DNA of 64,000 nt, from the NCBI GenBank assembly GCA_963701265.1, contig OY969581.1:2170001-2234000 (forward strand), in the 5' to 3' direction. The position numbers and the translations under genes are program-made. Positions 44,383-52,829 of the stretch are shown here, piece after piece; position 1 is the first letter of the stretch; each line of letters begins with the position of its first letter. This DNA comes from VRUE01 sp963701265 (GTDB lineage Bacteria; Actinomycetota; Thermoleophilia; Solirubrobacterales; 70-9). A model generated the notes under the pieces. That model did no database searches. It had not been told where the DNA came from and saw only the letters and a program-made list of their open reading frames with translations.

Positions 44383-45471
44383 TCAAGCGTCGAGGCGGGC
44401 GGGCAGCGAGCGCAGGAAGGTGTCGAGCGTCTGCCGGTAGGTGTGCAGAGAAGAGACCGAGACCCACTCCTCCGGCCCGTGGTGGCCTTCCCCGACCGGG
44501 CCAAACTCGACCGCCGGCACGCCGACCCGCAGGAAGGAGACGGCGTCGGAGGCACCGTCGCGCCCGACGCTCATCGGCTCGCCGTCGTGGTGGGCGCTGG
44601 TCGCCTCGCGCAGCGCCAGGACGTAGGGCAGATTGCGGTCGACCACGGCCGGCGGCCGGGTGAACAGCTGCTCGACCTCGGCAGCCGCGATCCCCTCCAC
44701 CTGCTCCAGCAGGGAGGCGGGATCCTGGTCGGGCAGGTAGCGGATGTCGACGTCGATGGCGCATCGGTCGGGCACCTTGTTGAGCGCGTCGCCGCCCAGG
44801 ATCCGACCGAGGTTGATCGAGGGGCGATCGAAGAGCTCCGAGGAGTGCCGAGCGAACGGTAGCGACTCGATACTGCGGAAAACGTCAATCGCCCTCAGGA
44901 CCGCGTTTTCGCCCAGCCAGGGAGTCGCTCCATGGGCGGCAGTGCCATCCACATGAACCCGCAAGGCCAGCACCCCCTTGGCCTCGACCCCGATGTGCAA
45001 ATCGGTCGGCTCGCCGGTGATCGCGAAGTCGCCAAGAAAGCCACTGTCGACCAGATGGTCGCTCCCCCGTTCAACTTCCTCCTCGGACTCCTCATCCCCA
45101 ACGATCCCCAACCGCACCCGCACCGCATCCTGATCCCGCATCGCCGCCGTGACCAGCAGCATCGCCGCCAGGCCACCCTTCATGTCATAGGCACCCCGCC
45201 CGTACAACCGATCCCCATCGACCCGCGGCTCGAACTGCCCCGCCAGCGCCGGCACCACGTCGATGTGCCCGTGCAGGACCACCGTAGGCGCGTCCTCTGG
45301 CCCAACCTCGGCCTTGAGCACCGGCAACCCCCGCACCTCATCACTCTCCACCTCGATCCCGCGCGAGTCCAACCACCCTTCGATGAACCCGGCCGCTTCC
45401 AGCACCCCATCCGCCTCGGCGCTGTCGTAGCTGACCAGCCGCTTGACGAGGGCTACAAGCTCATCGCTCAC
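44383..45471 (-). CDS. M20 family metallopeptidase (ArgE/DapE-like)
   Basis: Di-zinc peptidase/deacylase of 362 residues. Ligand motifs: VVLHGHIDVVP (His, then Asp), GRGAYDMKGGLAAML (bridging Asp), VGDEESEEEVERGSD (catalytic and metal Glu), and H in EGHHGPEEWVSV near the end; the dimerisation domain starts at GVEAKGVLALRVHVDG. Related to N-acetylornithine deacetylase and succinyl-diaminopimelate desuccinylase; the substrate is not certain. GTG 45471 has AAAGGAG eight bases upstream. It lies 34 bp after atpC and six bases before the LCP gene. Confidence 0.87.
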   Translation of the reverse strand: MSDELVALVKRLVSYDSAEADGVLEAAGFIEGWLDSRGIEVESDEVRGLPVLKAEVGPEDAPTVVLHGHIDVVPALAGQFEPRVDGDRLYGRGAYDMKGGLAAMLLVTAAMRDQDAVRVRLGIVGDEESEEEVERGSDHLVDSGFLGDFAITGEPTDLHIGVEAKGVLALRVHVDGTAAHGATPWLGENAVLRAIDVFRSIESLPFARHSSELFDRPSINLGRILGGDALNKVPDRCAIDVDIRYLPDQDPASLLEQVEGIAAAEVEQLFTRPPAVVDRNLPYVLALREATSAHHDGEPMSVGRDGASDAVSFLRVGVPAVEFGPVGEGHHGPEEWVSVSSLHTYRQTLDTFLRSLPARLDA

Positions 45472-45505
45472 GACTGAAGCTCCTTTGAGCAGAGCCTGAC
45501 CCGCC

Positions 45506-45919
45506 TCACCCCTCAGCTATCGCCAGAAACGCTTCAGCCCTGTCCCGATCCTTCTCAGCCCGCGCATACGAACCGCTGCCCTCTTCGGACTCCTTGAGCC
45601 GCTGCTCAGCGTCGGCAAGCTGCTCTTTCAGCGTCCCGGCATCGAGCTCGTCGGGGGCAATGACCTCCTCGACCAGCAACTTGGCGTGGTTGCCAAACAC
45701 CTGCAGCCAGCCGTGCGACTGGGCGTAGCGCTTGGTCTCGGAGTCGCTGACGTGGAGGCGCAGCTCGGTCGGCTGCAGGGCCGCCAGCAGCGGCGTGTGG
45801 TTGGCGAGGATGCCGAGCTCGCCGACCGCGGTGCGGGTCGAGACCTGGTGGACTTCGCCGTTGAAGACCTCCCCCTCCGGGGTGAGGACTTCGACGTCGA
45901 CCATGTGCTCGGCTGCCAC
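45506..45919 (-). CDS. atpC: ATP synthase F1 epsilon subunit
   Basis: Central-stalk subunit that couples and inhibits rotation. The 137-residue product has the beta-sandwich domain (VEVLTPEGEVFNGEVHQVSTRTAVGELGILANHTPLLAAL; hallmark GELGILANHTPLL) and a C-terminal helical pair ending AEKDRDRAEAFLAIAEG. Last gene of the atp operon. Confidence 0.96.
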   Translation of the reverse strand: MAAEHMVDVEVLTPEGEVFNGEVHQVSTRTAVGELGILANHTPLLAALQPTELRLHVSDSETKRYAQSHGWLQVFGNHAKLLVEEVIAPDELDAGTLKEQLADAEQRLKESEEGSGSYARAEKDRDRAEAFLAIAEG

Positions 45920-45927
45920 GGTTTCTC

Positions 45928-47352
45928 CTAGGCCGCGGCCGCCGCGGCGCCCTCTGTGACCTGGTCGATACCGCCCTTCATGTAGAAGGCGCCCTCGGAG
46001 AGGTCGTCGTGCTCGCCGTCGAGGATCTCGCGGAAGCCGCGCACGGTCTCGGAGACCGGCACATACTCGCCGCTGCGGCCGGTGAACTGCTCGGCGACGA
46101 AGAACGGCTGCGAGAGGAAGCGCTCGATCTTGCGGGCACGCGAGACCGTCTGCTTGTCCTCGTCGGAGAGCTCGTCGATGCCGAGGATGGCGATGATGTC
46201 CTGCAGCTCCTTGTAGCGCTGCAGCACCTCCTGGACTTCGGTCGCGGTGCGGTAGTGCTCCTCGCCGACGATGTCGGGCTTGAGGATCGTCGAGGTCGAG
46301 TCGAGTGGATCGACCGCCGGGTAGATCCCCTTCTCCGAGATCGACCGCGAGAGCGTCGTCGTTGCGTTGAGGTGGGCGAACACCGAGGCCGGAGCCGGGT
46401 CGGTGAGGTCGTCGGCGGGGACGTAGATCGCCTGCACCGAGGTCACCGAGCCGCGCTCGGTCGAGGTGATCCGCTCCTGCAGTTCGCCCATCTCGGTCTC
46501 CAGCGTTGGCTGGTAGCCGACCGCGGAAGGCATGCGGCCGAGCAGGGCCGAGACCTCGGAGCCCGCCTGGACGAAGCGGAAGATGTTGTCGATGAAGAGC
46601 AGCACGTCCTGGCCACCCTGCTCGCGGAAGTATTCGGCCATCGTCAGGCCGGAGAGGGCGACGCGGAGGCGGGCACCGGGGGGCTCGTTCATCTGGCCGA
46701 AGACGAGCATCGTCTTGTCGATGACGCCGGACTCCTTCATCTCGAGCCAGAGGTCGTTGCCCTCGCGCGAGCGCTCGCCGACGCCGCAGAAGGCCGAGAG
46801 GCCTTCGTGCTCTTCGCCGATCGAGCGGATCAGCTCCTGGATCAAGACGGTCTTGCCGACGCCGGCACCGCCGAAGAGCCCGACCTTGCCGCCCTTGGCG
46901 TAGGGCGCAAGCAGGTCGATCACCTTGATCCCGGTCTCGAGGATCTCCTGGGTCGGAGCGAGGTCGGAAGCCGCGGGCGCCGAGCGGTGGATCGGCCAGC
47001 GCTCCTCCGTCTCAACCGGCTCACCGAGGTCGATCGGCTCACCGAGCAGGTTGAAGATGCGGCCGAGGGTGGCGTCGCCGACCGGAACTGAGATCGGGCC
47101 GCCGGTGTCGATCACCTTGTCGCCGCGCTGCAGGCCGTCGGTGGCATCCATCGCCACGGTGCGGACCCGGTCGTCGCCGAGGTGCTGCTGCACCTCGCAG
47201 ACCAGTTCGCTCGCCTCATTGTCGGCGTCGCCGGCCATCTGGATCTTCACCGCCGAGTAGATCTCCGGCAGCTTGTCCGGGAAGACCGCATCGACGACGA
47301 CGCCGGTCACCTGCTCGACTCGCCCTACGTTTGCTCCGTTGCTCTCAGACAT
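45928..47352 (-). CDS. atpD: ATP synthase F1 beta subunit
   Basis: Catalytic subunit. The 474-residue product shows the P-loop LFGGAGVGKTVLIQE (about residue 158), catalytic Glu in CGVGERSREGNDL, DVLLFIDNIFRFVQAGSEVS and LLGRMPSAVGYQPTL. ATG 47352 has AAGGA four bases upstream; a start eleven codons earlier is possible in frame but lacks a ribosome site. Confidence 0.97.
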   Translation of the reverse strand: MSESNGANVGRVEQVTGVVVDAVFPDKLPEIYSAVKIQMAGDADNEASELVCEVQQHLGDDRVRTVAMDATDGLQRGDKVIDTGGPISVPVGDATLGRIFNLLGEPIDLGEPVETEERWPIHRSAPAASDLAPTQEILETGIKVIDLLAPYAKGGKVGLFGGAGVGKTVLIQELIRSIGEEHEGLSAFCGVGERSREGNDLWLEMKESGVIDKTMLVFGQMNEPPGARLRVALSGLTMAEYFREQGGQDVLLFIDNIFRFVQAGSEVSALLGRMPSAVGYQPTLETEMGELQERITSTERGSVTSVQAIYVPADDLTDPAPASVFAHLNATTTLSRSISEKGIYPAVDPLDSTSTILKPDIVGEEHYRTATEVQEVLQRYKELQDIIAILGIDELSDEDKQTVSRARKIERFLSQPFFVAEQFTGRSGEYVPVSETVRGFREILDGEHDDLSEGAFYMKGGIDQVTEGAAAAAA

Positions 47353-47377
47353 TGGTTCCTTTTCTCGATTCTCAGCT

Positions 47378-48298
47378 TTATCCAAGCGCCTCGGCGCCGG
47401 CGACGACCTCGAGGATCTCCTGGGTGATCTCGGCCTGCCTGACCCGGTTCATTTCCAGAGTCAGATCGCCCATCATTTCTTCAGCGTTCTCCGCGGCGCT
47501 GCGCATCGCGGTCATCCGCGCTCCCAGCTCCGAAGCGGCGGACTCGAGCAGGGCCCGGTACACCGAGATGTTCACGTACTCCGGGATCAGCTGTCCCAGC
47601 AATTCCTCCGCGTCGGGCTCGTACTCCCAGATCGAGCGGCTGTGCGCCTTCTCGATCTCGCTTTCCTCACCCTCCTCTTCCTCCTCGGCAACGCCCTCGC
47701 CAATCACGTCGGCCTGTTGCAGGGGAAGCAGGGTCTGCCGCCAGACGTGCTGGGTCAGCGGCGAGACGTAGCGGTTGTAGACCAGCTCGACCCGGTCGAG
47801 CTCACCGTCTACATAGCGCGCGGTCAGCTCCTCGCCGATCTCGCGCGCGTTGGCGAAGCCCGGTCGGTCGGTGAAGCCGACGTATGAAGTCCGTGGGTCC
47901 TCTTTGCGGAAGGTCAGTGCCGAGACGCCCTTGCGACCGACGGCGGAGAAGACCGCCTCCTTGCTCTGCTCGCGCAGCTCGCCCTTGAGCCGCAGCCCGT
48001 CGCGGATGATGTTGGTGTTGAAGGCACCGGCCAGGCCGCGGTCGCCGGTGATCAGGACGACGCCGACGCGCTTCTCGACCTCGCGCTCTTCCAGCACCGG
48101 CACGCGCGGGATCCCCCCCGCCTGCTCGGAAGCACGGCGGGTGAGCTTGCGCATCGACTGGGCGTAGGGACGCAGCTGCTCGATCCGCTGTTCGGCCCGG
48201 CGCAGGCGCGCCGCGGCAACCATCTCCATCGCCCGCGTGATCTTGTTGATGTTCTTGATCGACGCGATGCGATTCTTGACGTCCTTCTGAGTGGCCAT
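47378..48298 (-). CDS. atpG: ATP synthase F1 gamma subunit
   Basis: Rotor shaft. The 306-residue product has the N-terminal helix MATQKDVKNRIASIKNINKITRAMEMVAAA (piece: RIASIKNINKITRAM) and C-terminal helix SELGARMTAMRSAAENAEEM. Between them, around residues 198-215, an acidic run EEEEEGEESEIEKA interrupts the Rossmann-like part. Actinobacterial gamma subunits often carry a loop insertion at a comparable place; this one is unusually Glu-rich. Confidence 0.96.
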   Translation of the reverse strand: MATQKDVKNRIASIKNINKITRAMEMVAAARLRRAEQRIEQLRPYAQSMRKLTRRASEQAGGIPRVPVLEEREVEKRVGVVLITGDRGLAGAFNTNIIRDGLRLKGELREQSKEAVFSAVGRKGVSALTFRKEDPRTSYVGFTDRPGFANAREIGEELTARYVDGELDRVELVYNRYVSPLTQHVWRQTLLPLQQADVIGEGVAEEEEEGEESEIEKAHSRSIWEYEPDAEELLGQLIPEYVNISVYRALLESAASELGARMTAMRSAAENAEEMMGDLTLEMNRVRQAEITQEILEVVAGAEALG

Positions 48299-48322
48299 GA
48301 GCGGGAACCGGCGGTAGCTGGG

Positions 48323-49969
48323 CTACGCCGGGGTCGCCTCCTTCTCGCTCTCCTCTGAAGCCTCGGCTTCGGCGGTACGGGAGGGCTTGGCGCGCTCCTC
48401 CTCGGACTTGACCCGATCCGATTCGCCCTTCTCGAGCGGGTCGCCGTGCTCGTCGAAGTCAGGGCCGAAGTCGTCGACGAACTCGGCGATTGCCTTGCCC
48501 AGCTCCTCCTCGTCGGCCTCCTCGAGCTTGCCGGTATCGGCAATCCGCTTCAGCAACTCGGCCTTCTCGGAGTGCAGGCGGATCTTCAGGTCGCCGAGGA
48601 ACTCGCCGACGCGGTCGGTGGCGATCCGGTCAAGGTAGCCGCCGGTGCCGGAGTAGATCGCGGCCACCTGATCGGCAACCCCGAGCGGCTCGCGCTCCTT
48701 CTGCTTGAGCAGCTCGACCAGTCGTTCGCCGCGGTTCAGCGTCTTCTGGGTCTCGGGATCAAGCTCGGAGCCGAACTGGGCGAAGGCCTCGAGGTCGCGG
48801 TACTGGGAGAGGTCGAGGCGCAACTTGCCGGCGACCTTCTTCATCGCCTTGGTCTGCGCGTTACCACCCACCCGCGAGACCGAGATGCCGACGTTGATCG
48901 CCGGGCGGACACCCGAGTAGAAGAGGTCGGACTCGAGGAAGATCTGACCGTCGGTGATCGAGATCACGTTGGTCGGGATGTAGGCGGAGACGTCGGAGGC
49001 CTGGGTCTCGATGATCGGCAGCGCCGTCAGCGAGCCGCCGCCGAGGTCGTCGTTGAGCTTGACCGCGCGCTCCAGCAGGCGGGAGTGCAGGTAGAAGACG
49101 TCACCCGGGTAGGCCTCGCGTCCCGGCGGGCGCCGCAGCAGCAGCGACATCTGGCGGTAGGCGTAGGCGTGCTTGGTGAGGTCGTCGTAGACGCAGAGGG
49201 CGGCCTTGCCGTTGTAGAGGAAGTGCTCGCCCATCGCGCAGCCCGCGTAGGGGGCGATGAACTTGATCGGGGCGGCCTCATCGGCGGGGGCGGCAACGAT
49301 GATCGTGTTCTCCATCGCGCCGTTCTCCTCCAGCACCTGCTTGAGCTGGACGACCGTCGACATCTTCTGCCCGATCGCGACGTAAATGCAGATCATGTCC
49401 TTGTCGCGGTTGTTGATGATCGTGTCGATCGCGATCGCCGTCTTGCCGGTCTGGCGGTCGCCGATGATCAGCTCTCGCTGGCCGCGGCCGATCGGGATCA
49501 TGCCGTCGATCGACATCAGCCCGGTCTGCACCGGTTCGGTCACCGGCTGGCGCTGGACCACGCCGGGGGCCTTGAACTCGGCCGGGCGGGTCTGCGTCGT
49601 CGCCACCTCGCCGGCGTCGTCGAGCGGGCGGCCGAGCGGGTCGACCATGCGGCCGAGCAGCTCGTCGCCGACCGGGATCCGCAGCAGGTGGCCGGTGCGC
49701 TTGACCGTGTCGCCCTCGACCACCTTGTCCCACTCGCCGAAGAGCACGGCGCCGACGTTGTCCTCCTCGAGGTTCAGCGCCAGGCCGGTGACCCCGTGCG
49801 GCAGGTCCAGCATCTCCAGCGCCATGCAGTTGTCGAGGCCGTGGATGCGAGCGATCCCGTCAGCGACGGAGAGCACGGTGCCGACCTCTGCAAGGTCAGC
49901 CGATTCCGTGTCCAGTCCCTCGATCCTCTCGCGGAGGATGCTTGCGATCTCGTCGGGCTTGATGTCCAT
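48323..49969 (-). CDS. atpA: ATP synthase F1 alpha subunit
   Basis: Non-catalytic nucleotide-binding subunit. The 548-residue product has the P-loop IGDRQTGKTAIAIDT, the conserved VGISVSRVGGNAQ and an N-terminal crown domain. After the usual end of the fold (near GKAIAEFVDDF) there is a charged tail of about 40 residues (DEHGDPLEKGES to EKEATPA). Mycobacterial alpha has a comparable extension that suppresses ATP hydrolysis; whether this one does is inference. Confidence 0.97.
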   Translation of the reverse strand: MDIKPDEIASILRERIEGLDTESADLAEVGTVLSVADGIARIHGLDNCMALEMLDLPHGVTGLALNLEEDNVGAVLFGEWDKVVEGDTVKRTGHLLRIPVGDELLGRMVDPLGRPLDDAGEVATTQTRPAEFKAPGVVQRQPVTEPVQTGLMSIDGMIPIGRGQRELIIGDRQTGKTAIAIDTIINNRDKDMICIYVAIGQKMSTVVQLKQVLEENGAMENTIIVAAPADEAAPIKFIAPYAGCAMGEHFLYNGKAALCVYDDLTKHAYAYRQMSLLLRRPPGREAYPGDVFYLHSRLLERAVKLNDDLGGGSLTALPIIETQASDVSAYIPTNVISITDGQIFLESDLFYSGVRPAINVGISVSRVGGNAQTKAMKKVAGKLRLDLSQYRDLEAFAQFGSELDPETQKTLNRGERLVELLKQKEREPLGVADQVAAIYSGTGGYLDRIATDRVGEFLGDLKIRLHSEKAELLKRIADTGKLEEADEEELGKAIAEFVDDFGPDFDEHGDPLEKGESDRVKSEEERAKPSRTAEAEASEESEKEATPA

Positions 49970-49988
49970 GGGGGTGCTCTATGCCTCC

Positions 49989-50522
49989 TTACGCCGCTTG
50001 AGCGACGCTCTTTCGAAGTTTCTCCAAGCGACTGCGGATGCTCGCGTCGAGCACCTTGTTGCCGACCTGCAAGACGATGCCACCGAGGATCTCGGCGTCT
50101 ACGCGGCTGGACAGATCGACCTTCTGGCCGGTCTGCCGCTCAATCTCCTCGCCGACCTTCTCGACCACCGCCGGCTCCAGCGTGACCGCACTGGTCACGG
50201 TCACGTCGATGCGCCGGTTCTCCTGCTTCCAGAGCTCGTCGAGCTGGCGGCGGATGCGGAAGATCTCCGGCATCCGCTGCTTCTCGATCAACAGCTCGAG
50301 GAAGTTGAGCAGCTCCGCATCGGCGTCGCTGACGGCGCGCTTCAGTCCCGCCACCTTCTCCGCTGAGGAGAAATAGGGACTGAAGAAGAAGACCTGCAGC
50401 TCGCGGTTGCCGTCGACGGCGTCGACGAACTGGGCCAGCTCGCCGCGAATCGCGTCGAGCTTGCCCTTGTCCTTGGCCACATCGAAGAGGGCCTCGGCGT
50501 ATACGCGAGCTGCTTCCTGCAT
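49989..50522 (-). CDS. atpH: ATP synthase delta subunit
   Basis: Peripheral-stalk subunit joining F1 to subunit b. The 177-residue product starts ARVYAEALFDVAKDKGKLD and ends with the typical LSSRVDAEILGGIVLQVGNKVLDASIRSRLEKL (piece: GGIVLQVGNKVLDASIR). It is a free subunit, unlike the b-delta fusion of mycobacteria. Overlaps atpF by one base (ATG within TGATG-type junction). Confidence 0.95.
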   Translation of the reverse strand: MQEAARVYAEALFDVAKDKGKLDAIRGELAQFVDAVDGNRELQVFFFSPYFSSAEKVAGLKRAVSDADAELLNFLELLIEKQRMPEIFRIRRQLDELWKQENRRIDVTVTSAVTLEPAVVEKVGEEIERQTGQKVDLSSRVDAEILGGIVLQVGNKVLDASIRSRLEKLRKSVAQAA

Positions 50523-51118
50523 CAGTTCCTCGACTCCTCCGCCCCGGAAAGCGCGGTGAAATCGACCTCGCTGAGCGCCTCCTCGACGAGGCGGCGCTGG
50601 TCCTCCTCGCTGAGCGACTTGCGGGTGACCTTCTCGGTCGCCAGCACGGTGAGGTCGGCGACCTCCTTGCGGATCTGGTCGAGCGAGCGCCGGGTTGCCG
50701 CGTCAATTTCGCGCTGCGCGGCCGCGACGAGCTCCTCGCCCCTCTCCTTACCCGCAGTTTTCGCCTCGGTCTCGGCGGTTTCCGCCGCTTTGCGGGCACG
50801 GGCCATGATGTCGTCAGCCTGCTCGCGGGCCTCCTCGAGGCGCCCGCGGTACTCGGCGAGCAGCTCGTCGGACTCCTTGCGCTGGCGTTCCGCCGCCTCG
50901 ATCGACTCGCTGATCGTGCGGGCGCGCTTGTCGAGCGCCTCCTGGATCTTCGGGAAGGCGACCTTGCTCAGCACCCACATCGTGAAGAGGAAGAGCACCA
51001 GCGTCCAGATCATCAGGCCGAGGCCCGGTGAGACCAGGAAGCTGCCGCCCTCTTCGGAGCCGTGGGCGGCCTCTGCCGCGAGCGGAACCAGACCCGCTAT
51101 GTCAGCGATGATCTCCAC
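50522..51118 (-). CDS. atpF: ATP synthase Fo b subunit
   Basis: Peripheral stalk. The 198-residue product has one membrane helix (about residues 33-52, MIWTLVLFLFTMWVLSKVAF) then a long charged coiled coil (KIQEALDKRARTISESIEAAER onward, AAETAETEAKTAGKERGEE). Sits nine bases after atpE. Confidence 0.95.
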   Translation of the reverse strand: MEIIADIAGLVPLAAEAAHGSEEGGSFLVSPGLGLMIWTLVLFLFTMWVLSKVAFPKIQEALDKRARTISESIEAAERQRKESDELLAEYRGRLEEAREQADDIMARARKAAETAETEAKTAGKERGEELVAAAQREIDAATRRSLDQIRKEVADLTVLATEKVTRKSLSEEDQRRLVEEALSEVDFTALSGAEESRN

Positions 51119-51127
51119 GCGATCGAC

Positions 51128-51394
51128 CTAGAGGAAGAAGGCGATCAGGCCGAAGATGAAGGTGTAGAAGGCCACGGCCTCGGTAAGCGCGAAACCGAGC
51201 CAGCGGATGCTCTGCAGCTCGTCTTTCATCTCGGGCTGGCGGGCGACCGACTCGATCTCCTTGCCGAAGATGATGCCGATGCCGATGCCGGCGCCGATCG
51301 AACCTAGGCCGGCACCTACGCCGAGGGCGATCGCCTTACCGGCCGATTCGATCCCTTCGTCGGAAATCGCGGCGGCAACTGGGGACAGATCCAT
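51128..51394 (-). CDS. atpE: ATP synthase Fo c subunit
   Basis: Rotor-ring proteolipid, 88 residues, two membrane helices. Helix 1 has the Gly-rich pack GVGAGLGSIGAGIGIGIIFG; the polar loop is RQPEMKDELQ; helix 2 carries the ion-binding Glu in GFALTEAVAFYTF. No Gln/Ser-Thr set typical of sodium-binding rings is seen, so proton coupling is likely. Confidence 0.96.
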   Translation of the reverse strand: MDLSPVAAAISDEGIESAGKAIALGVGAGLGSIGAGIGIGIIFGKEIESVARQPEMKDELQSIRWLGFALTEAVAFYTFIFGLIAFFL

Positions 51395-51413
51395 TTGAGG
51401 TAGCGCTCCTTTT

Positions 51414-52322
51414 CTAATGGCTGGCGGAGGTGGCTCCGCCGAGGTAGATAGCGGTAAGAGTCGAGAAGATGAAGGCCTGCAGGGTGGCGATAAGGCCGAC
51501 CTCGAGGATGAAGAAGAAGAAGGCCAGGGGGAAGGTGAGGGCGCCGAGCGCGGCGATGCCGAGCAGCACCGCGAGCCCGCCGCCCATGAAGAGCAGCAGC
51601 AGGTGGCCGGCGAGGATGTTGGCGAAAAGTCGCACGGAGAGCGAGATCAAGCGGGCGAAGTGCGAGATCGCCTCGATCACGAAGATGAAGCCCTTGGCCG
51701 CCGGGTTCATGTCCTCCAGGCCGGGCGGCAGCCAGCTGGCCAGGTACTTGAAGAGGCCCTTGGCCCGTATTCCTTCGACGTGGTAGGAGATCCAGACGAC
51801 GAGGGTCAGCACCAGCGGGATCGAGAGGTTGGCGGTCGCCGCGTAGATCGCGAAGGAGGGAACTTCGACGCCGAAGACGTTGACCGCGTGCTCGGTGTTG
51901 GTCGGCAGCGGCAGGAAGCCGATCATGTTCGAGAACCAGATCCAGAAGAAAAGGGCGGCGAGGAAGGGGAACCAGCGGGTCGCCGTCTTGGTGTCGAGGT
52001 TGCCGCCGGTGATGTTGTTCTTGGTCAGGTCGTAGGCGACCTCGATCGCGGTCTGCACCCGGTTCGGTTTCTGCTCCATGCGGCGCGAGATCCAGACCAT
52101 GACGAAGATCGTCAGGGCACTTGCCAGGACCAGGTAGAGCACCGCCTTGTTGATGCTGAGGTCGATGCCGGCCAGTTCGAGCGTGATCCAGGGTTCGAGC
52201 TTGAACTCGTTCTGGGGCTGGAAGGCTTCGTTTTTGCCGCTGCTGCCAAAGATCAGGAACATCAGGATCGCGATCGCGAAGTAGACGCCAAGCCCGATGA
52301 AGACCTTGGTCTTGGTGCTCAT
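51414..52322 (-). CDS. atpB: ATP synthase Fo a subunit
   Basis: Stator channel for protons. The 302-residue product has six or so membrane helices; the essential Arg is in SLSVRLFANILAGHLLL, preceded by AISHFARLI. N-terminal cytoplasm-membrane-periplasm segments include FIGLGVYFAIAILMFLIFG. Overlaps the atpI-like gene by four bases (ATGA). Confidence 0.96.
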   Translation of the reverse strand: MSTKTKVFIGLGVYFAIAILMFLIFGSSGKNEAFQPQNEFKLEPWITLELAGIDLSINKAVLYLVLASALTIFVMVWISRRMEQKPNRVQTAIEVAYDLTKNNITGGNLDTKTATRWFPFLAALFFWIWFSNMIGFLPLPTNTEHAVNVFGVEVPSFAIYAATANLSIPLVLTLVVWISYHVEGIRAKGLFKYLASWLPPGLEDMNPAAKGFIFVIEAISHFARLISLSVRLFANILAGHLLLLFMGGGLAVLLGIAALGALTFPLAFFFFILEVGLIATLQAFIFSTLTAIYLGGATSASH

Positions 52323-52696
52323 GCCTTGCCCACTTCCGGGCCACCGTTGAAGACATGGGCGATTCCCTGGGCGGCGAAGGAGACGGTGAAGAGGACCAGG
52401 ACCAGGATCGCCGAGGTGAGGCCGGCCTCGCGTTCGACGACCCCCGCGGCCAGCACCGCGGCCGCCATCAGACCGACGCGACCCAGCGTGGAGATACCGA
52501 CCGTCGCCATCGCCCGCTGCCGGTTGCCGGCGGCCAGTTCCTTGTTGGCGAGTCGCTCGGCAAAGATCTGGATGCCGCGCTGCACGAGCCAGACGCCCGC
52601 GCCAGCGGCGAATCCGAGCATGGGCAGGCCGCCGAGCAGGAAAACGGCGAGGGCGGCGGCAAGGACCAAAAGGTCGACGTACTTGGGAGGAGACAT
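52319..52696 (-). CDS. AtpI-like membrane protein
   Basis: A 125-residue protein with four predicted membrane helices (about residues 8-27, 29-45, 68-87, 92-110), the size and layout of the ATP synthase subunit I/AtpI group that heads atp operons and helps c-ring assembly in some bacteria. Sequence identity alone would not identify it; position as first gene of the operon and the overlap with atpB do. Confidence 0.7.
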   Translation of the reverse strand: MSPPKYVDLLVLAAALAVFLLGGLPMLGFAAGAGVWLVQRGIQIFAERLANKELAAGNRQRAMATVGISTLGRVGLMAAAVLAAGVVEREAGLTSAILVLVLFTVSFAAQGIAHVFNGGPEVGKA

Positions 52697-52829
52697 AAAA
52701 TTCGCCCGTCTTTAGAAAGGGCGGGCGGACGAGCGACTATATCCGAAAGGGCCGACGATCCGCTTTCTAGAGCCAGTTCGTGAGGCTTGTTACAACCTGT
52801 TACTAACTCTCCCCGCTACTTGCGAGTGA
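52697..52829 (-). promoter_or_regulatory. atp operon promoter/leader region
   Basis: Reading the minus strand: GTAACAGGTTGTAACA (a 10-bp direct repeat), then a -10 candidate TATAGT (52741-52736) about 40 bases before the ATG, with no good -35. The leader has a stem-loop, CGCCCG pairing with CGGGCG (52722-52727 with 52703-52708), just before the AATTTT-ATG start. No strong ribosome site precedes the first gene. Confidence 0.45.

Noticed and set aside
52770..52810. GTAACA repeat upstream of the atp operon as a Pho-type site
   Set aside because: The two units are 10 bp apart, not 11, and there are only two; no functional link.
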